7,020 nucleotides of DNA from Acidobacteriota bacterium (lineage in GTDB: Bacteria > Acidobacteriota > Terriglobia > Bryobacterales > Bryobacteraceae): NCBI GenBank assembly GCA_023380575.1, contig JAMCRM010000031.1, positions 1-7,020 of the forward strand. Direction: 5' to 3'. This document shows, one piece after another, positions 1-6,095 of the stretch (position 1 is the first letter of the stretch; each line of letters begins with the position of its first letter). The position numbers and the translations under genes were made by a program. Below the pieces are notes generated by a model. It was given only the letters and a program-made list of their open reading frames with translations, did no database searches and was not told where the DNA came from.

Positions 1-23
1 GTCTGGTTTTGCGCATATTCCAT
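1..23. repeat. Left arm of a 23-base inverted repeat (22/23 identical to 1141-1163)
   Basis: The reverse complement of bases 1-23 begins ATGGAATATGCGC and ends AAAACCAGAC. It equals bases 1141-1163 except for one A/G difference at the eighth position. The arm reaches base 1, so it may continue outside the window. Within the left gene it encodes WNMRKTR, in the same reading frame as WNVRKTR in the right-hand gene. Confidence 0.8.
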
Positions 24-1090
24 GGAAAAGGCCATTCGTGCTCCATCCAGTGGCCGGTGAACTGAAGGTTGTTGCGGTCGCACCACTGGAACATGGGGCG
101 CATGAAATTCTCTTTCCAGAGATCGTGCAGGGTCTGCCAGTAGTCGAAGCGCACTTTGCGATAGTCGCCGACATCCCAGAACAGGGAGGCGATCTCGCCG
201 GCGAGATCGTACCCATTGCGCTTCTGGAACTCCGCCAGCGTGTTGTAACTGAGTGGAAGAGACATGGCGGCGCTGTCATAGGCGCCCGCGGTGGCTATCA
301 GCGGCTCATCGGCGAAGGCCCACCGCACCGTTTTGCCGAATTCTTCGCCGATGTGCTTTTTGTAAGCCTCGTGAGTGGTTTTCAGGAACAGCGGCGTGGT
401 CCGCGGATTGGTAAGGTCAACATAGGGAAACTCGGCGGTCCAGGGATTGCCGCTGGCGCGGCGGAGGCGGAAAGCCACGACGGAGGAGCCGGTGGGCACG
501 TCTTCGCGCCTCTCCACCCGCTTCGCCGAGACGACCCTGCCGCCGGCATCCTTTTCGACGGCGAAGAACGCCACGGTGACGCCATTCTGCTGGAGCCCGT
601 GCGTCTCCTCCACCTGTACGTATTGCGATGCGGTATCGGGCGCCAGAGATGGGACGTAGCCGCCGGCAAAGCCCGAGGGATAGCTGTTCTCGTCGTAGAT
701 ATTCACCAGCAGCCCGAGGCGCTTGCCCTCCTCCATGGCGAACTTCCACAATTTGAACCAGTCGGCGCCCAGGTATTCCGTCATCAGTCCGGGACGCGGG
801 TGGATGAACACGCCTCCGATGCCCTGCTGTTTGAACTGCCGGAGTTGCTCTGTGATCCGTGCCGGATCCATGATGTCATTCCAGACCCACAACGGCATGG
901 AGCGGTATTCGGCCGGGGGGTCGGCGAACCCGGCGCGAACCTGCGCGGCGGTTGCGGTTCCCGGTTCCCCCTTCAAGGCGGCGGGATTCAGCAGCGCCTG
1001 GCTATCCGGGTCGGCTCCGGCCGCGGCAAAGGCCAGCAACAACAGTAGCGAAGCGGCGGCACACGGCCGCGAAAGTCGCAAATCGATCAT
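1..1090 (-). CDS. Secreted glycoside-hydrolase-like protein, GH106-related TIM barrel (N-terminal part, cut by window edge)
   Basis: Reading the minus strand from the ATG at 1090 gives 363 codons with no stop before the window edge. Residues 1-26 form a Sec signal peptide (basic start, LLLLLAFAAAG core, likely cut after AGA). The mature part opens with PLWVWND (66-72), then GIGGVFIHPRPG (90-101), IYDENSYPSG (131-140), WAFADEPL (257-264), EFQKRNGYD (287-295) and GHWMEHEWPFPW (346-357). This order matches the first strands of the catalytic barrel in GH106-like proteins; E262 in ADEP is a candidate active-site acid by position, which is inference. The product would act outside the cytoplasm on a polysaccharide; the substrate cannot be read from the sequence. 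An AGGGAG Shine-Dalgarno sits 6 bases before the start, making this start firm. The gene diverges from the GH106 gene to its right. Its last visible codons lie in an inverted repeat shared with that gene's start, so the continuation beyond the edge needs care. Confidence 0.82.
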   Translation of the reverse strand, partial: MIDLRLSRPCAAASLLLLLAFAAAGADPDSQALLNPAALKGEPGTATAAQVRAGFADPPAEYRSMPLWVWNDIMDPARITEQLRQFKQQGIGGVFIHPRPGLMTEYLGADWFKLWKFAMEEGKRLGLLVNIYDENSYPSGFAGGYVPSLAPDTASQYVQVEETHGLQQNGVTVAFFAVEKDAGGRVVSAKRVERREDVPTGSSVVAFRLRRASGNPWTAEFPYVDLTNPRTTPLFLKTTHEAYKKHIGEEFGKTVRWAFADEPLIATAGAYDSAAMSLPLSYNTLAEFQKRNGYDLAGEIASLFWDVGDYRKVRFDYWQTLHDLWKENFMRPMFQWCDRNNLQFTGHWMEHEWPFPWNMRKTR

Positions 1091-1096
1091 GGTCGG

Positions 1097-1102
1097 CTCC
1101 CT
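1097..1102 (-). promoter_or_regulatory. Ribosome binding site of the left glycoside-hydrolase-like gene
   Basis: The minus strand reads AGGGAG, 6 bases before the ATG at 1090. It is the best Shine-Dalgarno match in the window and decides the start of the minus-strand gene. Confidence 0.7.
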
Positions 1103-1110
1103 ATGACTGG

Positions 1111-1147
1111 TTGCCATAGAATATCAAGAACTGTGTTTAGATGGAAT
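1111..1147. promoter_or_regulatory. AT-rich divergent promoter region with overlapping -10-like hexamers
   Basis: The gap between the two divergent glycosidase genes is strikingly AT-rich compared with its surroundings. On the plus strand TAGAAT (1117-1122) matches 5 of 6 positions of the sigma-70-type -10 box; on the minus strand TATTCT (1118-1123) matches 4 of 6 over nearly the same bases. Transcripts would start near 1129 rightwards and near 1111 leftwards, leaving leaders of about 20 bases for a GTG start at 1148 and an ATG start at 1090. No convincing -35 box was found on either side, so this is a prediction only. If right, the two genes share one promoter core and are likely regulated together. 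Confidence 0.35.
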
Positions 1148-1163
1148 GTGCGCAAAACCAGAC
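1141..1163. repeat. Right arm of the 23-base inverted repeat, over the GH106 start codon
   Basis: This arm matches the reverse complement of bases 1-23 at 22 of 23 positions. It covers the GTG start at 1148 and the first codons of the Tat signal of the GH106 gene (RKTR). Inward of both arms the similarity stops abruptly. Confidence 0.8.
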
Positions 1164-4100
1164 GAGAATTCATTCGCACCGCGGGCTTCGCGGCGGCCAT
1201 ACCGCTGGGGACGGGTTTCTGCATATCCGCGGAAAGTCCCGAGTTGGCGAACGAATTCAACACGCCCCCCGACCAGGCCCGGCCCTGGGTTTACTGGTTC
1301 TGGAAAAACGGCAACATCCGTAAGGACGGCATTACCGCGGACCTGGAAGCCATGGCGCGGGCCGGAATCGGCGGCTTCATCATGATGGAAGTCGCGCTGA
1401 CCACGCCCAAAGGCCCGGTGGAATTCTTCAGTCCGGCCTGGCGCGAACTGTTCCGGCATACGCTGGCGGAGGCGGAACGCCTGGGGCTGCAGATCACCGT
1501 CAGCGGCGCGCCGGGGTGGACAGGTAGCGGCGGTCCGTGGGTGAAGCCGGAACGCTCCATGCAAAAGATCACATCGAGCGAAGTCCAGGTAACGGGGCCG
1601 CGCCATTTCGAAGAAACGCTGCCGGAGCCAGAGACGGTGCGTGGCTTCTATGCCGATGTTACGGTACTGGCGTTTCCCACCCCGCAGCGCCCGGCACGGG
1701 TGGCCGATATTCGGGAGAAGGCGCTCTACCACCGGGGCGCCTACTCGTCGGAGCCGAAGGTACGGCCCGCCTTCGCACCGGTGGCCGCCTACGAGCCTCT
1801 GTCGCGCGATCAGGTAATTCCGAAAGAGCGCATGGTGGATCTCACGGGCAAAATGGATCCCTCCGGGCGCCTCACGTGGGACGTGCCCGAAGGCAACTGG
1901 ACGATTGCCAGGTACGGACATACCAGCACGGGGCAGACCAACCGGCCATCGCCGATGGAAGGCCTGGAGTGCGACAAACTCGATAAGGGCGCGCTCGACG
2001 AACACTTCCGCCAGTTCACGGCAAAACTGGTGGAGGACGCGGGGCCGCTCACGGGCAAGACTTTCGTAGCCACGCACCTGGACAGTTGGGAGATGGGCGC
2101 CCAAAACTGGTCGGCTGATTTCCGCAAGGAGTTCCAGAAGCGGCGCGGCTACGATCCCCTGCCCTGGCTGCCGGCCATGAAGGGCTGGGTGATCGAGAGC
2201 AACGAAATGACGGAGCGGTTCCTTTGGGACCTCCGCCAAACCGTCTCCGAAACCATTGCCGAGAACCACGGCCAGCACCTGCGGGAACTCGCCAAGGCGG
2301 CGGGACTGTGGCTGTCCATCGAACCCTACGACATGAACCCGAGCGCCGACATGGCATTGGGGGCGGCGGCGGACGTGCCCATGTGCGAGTTCTGGAGCGG
2401 GTTGTTCGATACGCGTTTTAGCGTGGAAGAGGCCACCTCCCTGGCGCATATCTACGGGCGGCGCCTGGTGGCGTCTGAAGCTTTCACCTCCGGCCATCAA
2501 GATCTCTGGAAACTGCATCCCGCTCTCATCAAACGCTACGGTGATTGGGCTTTCAGCAAGGGCGTGAACCGGTTCGTGATCCACCGCTACGTGCATCAGC
2601 CGTTCCCGCAGATTCGCCCGGGGTTGAGCCTGGCCATTCACGGCTTGCACTGCGACCGTACGGAGACCTGGTGGGAGATCTCGAAACCCTGGCACACCTA
2701 TCTGGCCCGCTGTCAGCACCTGCTGCGGCAGGGCCGGTTCATCGCGGACATTCTTTACCTCAGCCCCGAAGGCGCGCCGAACATCTTTCAACCGCCGCGG
2801 CCCGCGCCGGCAGGATACAAGTTCGACGCCTGCGCGCCGGATGCGCTATTGAAACTCGCCAGCGTAAGGGACGGGAAAATCGTATTCCCCGCCGGCGCCG
2901 AGTATCGGGTGCTGGTGTTGCCGCAGTGGTCCACCATGACGCCCGAACTACTCGGCAAAGTCCGGCAACTGGCGGATAGTGGTGCGACAGTGATTGGCGA
3001 ACCGCCGGTAAAGGCCCCCGGCTTGAGCGGATATCCGAATTGCGACAGCGAAGTGACGCGGCTCGCCGGGAGCCTGAAACCGAAACTGGTGTCAGGTCCG
3101 GAATACACGCCCGTGGCGCAGGACGGCAAGAGCGGCCCGGCGATTCTCGAGGCGAAGCGGATTGGGCCCGAGAAACGCTTCCATCGAAACTTCACCGTGG
3201 CCGCAACGCCTGCAACCGCCGAACTGAGCTTGAGCGCAGACGCGCCCATCGACGTGCGCATCAACGGGGCGCTGCTTCAGCCCAAGCGGCTCGACATGAT
3301 TCTGGACCGGACGATGGGTCGCGAAGGTTACCGTCAACTGCTTGTATTCGACTTGAGACGCATCCTCAAGCAGGGCGGGAACGAAATCGAATTGCTGGCC
3401 GAACAGCCCACGGAATTGGCCGGAGTTCTGCGGATGAAGGGCCGCGGCGGGCAGGAAACCCTGATCTACACGGACCGGGAATGGGCCGCCGCGGAGATCG
3501 GGCCGTTGGGCATTCCGCCATTCCTCTCTCCGGTGCAGAAGGACATCTACGCGCCATCGGGCGCCGTGGAAGCCCTGCTTCGAAAGACCGGACTGGCGCC
3601 CGATTTCGAGGCTGACAGGCCCCTTCGATTCGCGCACCGGGTCACCGGGGACAGCGATTATTACTTTGTCAGCAACGGCGAACGGCGCACTCTGAACGCC
3701 ACCTGCACATTCCGCGTTTCCGGGAAAGCGCCGGAGTTGTGGCATCCGGAAACCGGGCGGATACGCGAACTGCCGGAATATCGCGTGGCCGGCGGACGCA
3801 CTATCGTGCCGCTGCGCTTCGAGGCGGAGGAAAGCTACTTCGTGGTGTTCCGCAAGCCGGCCGCGCGCGCTGCGAGCGGGAAGAACTTCCCCGCGTTGAC
3901 AACAGTGGCGGAGATAGGCTCCGCCTGGGACGTGGAATTTGATCCGAAGTGGGGCGGCCCCGCCTCGGCGGTCCGTTTCGAAAAACTGCAGGACTGGACG
4001 GCGCGGCCCGAAGAGGGCATCAAGTACTACAGCGGAACCGCCATATACAGAACTGCGTTCACCGCCCCGCCTGCGGCCCGCGGCCGCATGATTCTGGAAC

Positions 4101-4450
4101 TGGGCGCGGTGCGGGAGTTCGCGGAAGTCCGGCTCAACGGCATCGATTTAGGGGTGCAATGGAAGCGCCCCTTCCGGTTCGATATTTCCAGCGCCTTGAA
4201 GCCTGGCGAGAACAAACTGGAGGTGCGGGTGACGAATCTCTGGCCGAATCGTATGATCGGAGATGAACACCTGCCCGAGGACGCCGAGTGGAAAAAGGGG
4301 CGGCTGGTGCGCTGGCCGGATTGGGTCCTGGAAGGGAAATCGAGCCCTACCGGCCGTTACACTTTCACGCACATCCGACCCTATAAGAAAGATTCGCCGC
4401 TGCTGGTGTCGGGGTTGTTGGGGCCGGTCCGGCTGCGACTGGAGCGGTGA
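1148..4450 (+). CDS. Tat-exported GH106-type glycoside hydrolase (alpha-L-rhamnosidase-like)
   Basis: Encodes 1,100 residues from the GTG at 1148, about the length usual for GH106 alpha-L-rhamnosidases, which remove terminal rhamnose from plant polysaccharides and glycosides. The start is chosen because it puts a twin-arginine motif (RREFIR, from residue 5) and a hydrophobic stretch at the extreme N-terminus; an in-frame ATG at 1103 would add 15 residues and overlap the putative promoter. Neither start has a good Shine-Dalgarno. Order of parts: barrel entry RPWVYWFWKNG (about 45-55), GIGGFIMMEV (73-82), LDSWEMGAQNW (311-321), EFQKRRGYD (328-336), SIEPYD (390-395), ASEAFTSG (442-449) and HRYVHQ (479-484). 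E315, E392 and E444 are candidate catalytic acids, not individually assigned. A Rossmann-like segment (about 583-625) follows, then two similar jelly-roll, sugar-binding-like domains (about 678-752 and 962-1035). The assignment to GH106 is good; the actual sugar cleaved is inferred. Confidence 0.9.
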   Translation: MRKTRREFIRTAGFAAAIPLGTGFCISAESPELANEFNTPPDQARPWVYWFWKNGNIRKDGITADLEAMARAGIGGFIMMEVALTTPKGPVEFFSPAWRELFRHTLAEAERLGLQITVSGAPGWTGSGGPWVKPERSMQKITSSEVQVTGPRHFEETLPEPETVRGFYADVTVLAFPTPQRPARVADIREKALYHRGAYSSEPKVRPAFAPVAAYEPLSRDQVIPKERMVDLTGKMDPSGRLTWDVPEGNWTIARYGHTSTGQTNRPSPMEGLECDKLDKGALDEHFRQFTAKLVEDAGPLTGKTFVATHLDSWEMGAQNWSADFRKEFQKRRGYDPLPWLPAMKGWVIESNEMTERFLWDLRQTVSETIAENHGQHLRELAKAAGLWLSIEPYDMNPSADMALGAAADVPMCEFWSGLFDTRFSVEEATSLAHIYGRRLVASEAFTSGHQDLWKLHPALIKRYGDWAFSKGVNRFVIHRYVHQPFPQIRPGLSLAIHGLHCDRTETWWEISKPWHTYLARCQHLLRQGRFIADILYLSPEGAPNIFQPPRPAPAGYKFDACAPDALLKLASVRDGKIVFPAGAEYRVLVLPQWSTMTPELLGKVRQLADSGATVIGEPPVKAPGLSGYPNCDSEVTRLAGSLKPKLVSGPEYTPVAQDGKSGPAILEAKRIGPEKRFHRNFTVAATPATAELSLSADAPIDVRINGALLQPKRLDMILDRTMGREGYRQLLVFDLRRILKQGGNEIELLAEQPTELAGVLRMKGRGGQETLIYTDREWAAAEIGPLGIPPFLSPVQKDIYAPSGAVEALLRKTGLAPDFEADRPLRFAHRVTGDSDYYFVSNGERRTLNATCTFRVSGKAPELWHPETGRIRELPEYRVAGGRTIVPLRFEAEESYFVVFRKPAARAASGKNFPALTTVAEIGSAWDVEFDPKWGGPASAVRFEKLQDWTARPEEGIKYYSGTAIYRTAFTAPPAARGRMILELGAVREFAEVRLNGIDLGVQWKRPFRFDISSALKPGENKLEVRVTNLWPNRMIGDEHLPEDAEWKKGRLVRWPDWVLEGKSSPTGRYTFTHIRPYKKDSPLLVSGLLGPVRLRLER

Positions 4451-4453
4451 GCA

Positions 4454-4488
4454 GGCCTCCCCGAGGCCGCCGCAGGCCACGGGCCTGC
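4454..4488. terminator. Two tandem GC-rich hairpins between convergent genes (possible bidirectional terminator)
   Basis: The 49-base gap between the GH106 gene and the convergent metallohydrolase gene contains GGCCTC-CCC-GAGGCC (4454-4468) and GCAGGCC-ACG-GGCCTGC (4472-4488). Both are perfect stems (6 and 7 pairs) with three-base loops. The arm GCAGGCC also occurs at 4451-4457 and could pair instead with 4482-4488. There is no run of T on either side, so this is not a classical intrinsic terminator, but its position between two stop codons suits a transcript-end structure serving both strands. Confidence 0.5.
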
Positions 4489-4499
4489 CCCACGAAGGG

Positions 4500-6050
4500 T
4501 CAAAGTTTCGCGTAAACCTGGCGCGCCCTCTTGAACATGTCCAGCATGGCCTGACGATCGGCTTCGCTGCGGAAGCCACCGGTAAGGCCCTCATAGTATT
4601 TGATTTGCTGGTCCATCAGGTCCACGAAGTACCTGGCATCCTCCGGCACGATTCCCCGGTCGCTGCCGGCTTGCACATATACCGGGCTGGTTTGGGCAAA
4701 GCGCACGGTCACCGTCGGCTTCTCGAAGGCGCGCGCGGCGAGCCAACCGGTGCCGCCGGCTTCCTGCTCAACATCCAGCGTCAGGCTGCCCGTCTTTCCG
4801 GACGCCGTCACCGTCTTGACTACCTTTCCTTTCCAGACCACCTCCAGGTGGTCCAGATCGCCCGCCGAGGTTGCCTGTGCGTGGATCTTCAACTTCTTTC
4901 CCGGCTTCCCTGGGATGGCGACGGTGTCTCCGGGCTCGTGCCCGTCCACGGTCAGGAAGAGCATAGGGCCGTTAGTGGCAAAGCTCCGCCCAGCCTTCAG
5001 GGCGCGAAACCACGCCTCGTAACCGAAGGCCCCGGCCATGTGCACGTAAACCCGGCTATAGCCGAGCGGGATCGGCTTCACGCCCGAAGCCGTCCCCGCC
5101 GAGACGGGCAGCTTGAAGCCGCAGTTCAGAAGTCTGTAGTACAGCTCCATGGTTTTCAGGGCTTCTTCGCCCGGCTTCACCGGCGGAATGACCTCGACTC
5201 CGTAGGGGCTGAAGCTGTTGTACACGAGGCCGGCAAAATCCACTTGCCCGAGCGCCACCAGCGCGGCGCTGTCCCGCCATATGATCTTTTCCGCATCCAC
5301 GTAGCCGCCCTGTTCGTGGGCCGCCTGGGTGAACTTCGAGGTAGGCGGAGAGAGGCTGTAGCCATGGAACTTCACCGGAGATTTCAGACCGACCAGATCG
5401 ACGGCGCCCGGCCCGGGGCGCTCGATTTCCGTGTCAAAGATCGAATAGACGTGGGTAGCGTCCGCCATGCGGATCGCACCTCCCGGGGGCGTTCCCGGCG
5501 GCATAATCGAGATTGTCCGGTAATCCCAGACCCAATTTGTCAGTGTCGGGGACAGGTTCAAGTCTTCGGAGAGCAAAATCTGCGCCATCTCCTGCCAGTT
5601 CCGGTGATTGTGCAAATCGCCCGAATACCATCCGCGCGCGTTCATGTTCACCCAGCGGTTCAGGACGATTTTCTCGTCCAGAATCTCCCCGGAACGGATT
5701 TCGATCCGCCGGTCTTCCGGGCGATACTCCATTCCCCGCTCCACGCGCAAGGTGTAGTCGCCGGTGGGCAGTTCGACCTGGAACTTCCCAGGGCTGATGA
5801 AATGCCGTTCGGGCGGCTTCACATAGGTCAACGCCCCCGACGGAGTCCAGATCTCCCCGTCCGCGCTGGTGAGATAGCAGCGCGCCGGCACTTCGCGGCC
5901 TGTCTGCCCGTCAATGATTACCGTCCGCAGGTGTCCCCAGATCTGGTTCCGCGGAAAACGCATGGCCTGCTGGGCCAGGGACGCCGACAACGAAACAACT
6001 ACAAGGGAAAAAGCCGCTACCAAAATTTTTCGCATGGCTCTACATATCAT
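4500..6050 (-). CDS. Secreted CehA/McbA-family metallohydrolase (PHP-type) with N-terminal beta-sandwich
   Basis: Encodes 516 residues from the ATG at 6050, preceded by GGAG with 4 bases spacing; an in-frame ATG at 6035 (511 residues) is the alternative. Residues 1-27 are a Sec signal peptide (MRKILVAAF, cut probably at SLAQ). Residues about 36-130 look like a carboxypeptidase-regulatory-type beta-sandwich (TVIIDGQTGREVPARCYL, then ELPTGDYTLRVERG). The catalytic part starts at GWYSGDLHNH (140-149), whose D145, H147 and H149 fit the HxH metal site of PHP-fold enzymes, and continues through SEDLNLSP (161-168), VDLVGLKSP (217-225) and RLLNCGFKLPVSAGTASGV (306-324), a block typical of CehA/McbA proteins. 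Founding members hydrolyse the carbamate insecticide carbaryl, but most homologues in soil bacteria have no known substrate. The product should lie in the periplasm or outside. It converges on the GH106 gene and diverges from the gene at 6096. Confidence 0.85.
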   Translation of the reverse strand: MICRAMRKILVAAFSLVVVSLSASLAQQAMRFPRNQIWGHLRTVIIDGQTGREVPARCYLTSADGEIWTPSGALTYVKPPERHFISPGKFQVELPTGDYTLRVERGMEYRPEDRRIEIRSGEILDEKIVLNRWVNMNARGWYSGDLHNHRNWQEMAQILLSEDLNLSPTLTNWVWDYRTISIMPPGTPPGGAIRMADATHVYSIFDTEIERPGPGAVDLVGLKSPVKFHGYSLSPPTSKFTQAAHEQGGYVDAEKIIWRDSAALVALGQVDFAGLVYNSFSPYGVEVIPPVKPGEEALKTMELYYRLLNCGFKLPVSAGTASGVKPIPLGYSRVYVHMAGAFGYEAWFRALKAGRSFATNGPMLFLTVDGHEPGDTVAIPGKPGKKLKIHAQATSAGDLDHLEVVWKGKVVKTVTASGKTGSLTLDVEQEAGGTGWLAARAFEKPTVTVRFAQTSPVYVQAGSDRGIVPEDARYFVDLMDQQIKYYEGLTGGFRSEADRQAMLDMFKRARQVYAKL

Positions 6051-6051
6051 A
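6045..6051. promoter_or_regulatory. Overlapping -10-like hexamers at the divergent junction
   Basis: On the plus strand TATCAT (6045-6050) and on the minus strand TATGAT (6046-6051) each match 5 of 6 positions of the -10 consensus. The plus-strand box would start transcription near 6057 and give the gene at 6096 a leader of about 40 bases. The minus-strand box would start near 6039, which only makes sense if the metallohydrolase begins at 6035. No good -35 box is seen for either, so confidence is low. Confidence 0.28.
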
Positions 6052-6054
6052 CGA

Positions 6055-6058
6055 CTCC
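6055..6058 (-). promoter_or_regulatory. Ribosome binding site candidate of the metallohydrolase gene
   Basis: The minus strand reads GGAG, 4 bases before the ATG at 6050. It favours that start over the ATG at 6035, which has only a weak TAGAG two bases ahead of it. Confidence 0.45.
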
Positions 6059-6068
6059 GTGTGCGAGG

Positions 6069-6084
6069 TTCCCGCATCTGGGAA
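6069..6084. promoter_or_regulatory. Small dyad TTCCC-N6-GGGAA, possible operator
   Basis: A perfect 5-base inverted repeat with a 6-base spacer lies in the centre of the 45-base gap between two divergent genes, a usual position for a repressor or activator site. Five-base arms can occur by chance, and no regulator family is recognised. Confidence 0.25.
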
Positions 6085-6087
6085 AAT

Positions 6088-6092
6088 GGGGA
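6088..6092 (+). promoter_or_regulatory. Ribosome binding site candidate of the right-edge gene
   Basis: GGGGA sits three bases before the ATG at 6096. The spacing is short, but no other purine-rich site or in-frame ATG lies nearby upstream. Confidence 0.4.
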
Positions 6093-6095
6093 TTG

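Noticed and set aside
38..1048. Plus-strand open frame of 336 codons opposite the left glycosidase gene
   Set aside because: It has no recognisable domain or signal, while the minus strand of the same stretch encodes a clear signal peptide and family motifs. It is an open antisense frame typical of GC-rich genes.
1148..1280. Lipoprotein signal at the cysteine about 25 residues into the GH106 protein
   Set aside because: The residues before the cysteine (GTGF) do not fit a lipobox; a Tat signal cleaved by signal peptidase I is more likely.
1124..2791. Minus-strand open frame of 555 codons inside the GH106 gene
   Set aside because: The translation is rich in Arg, His, Pro and Gly without motifs, and the plus strand has convincing GH106 sequence throughout.
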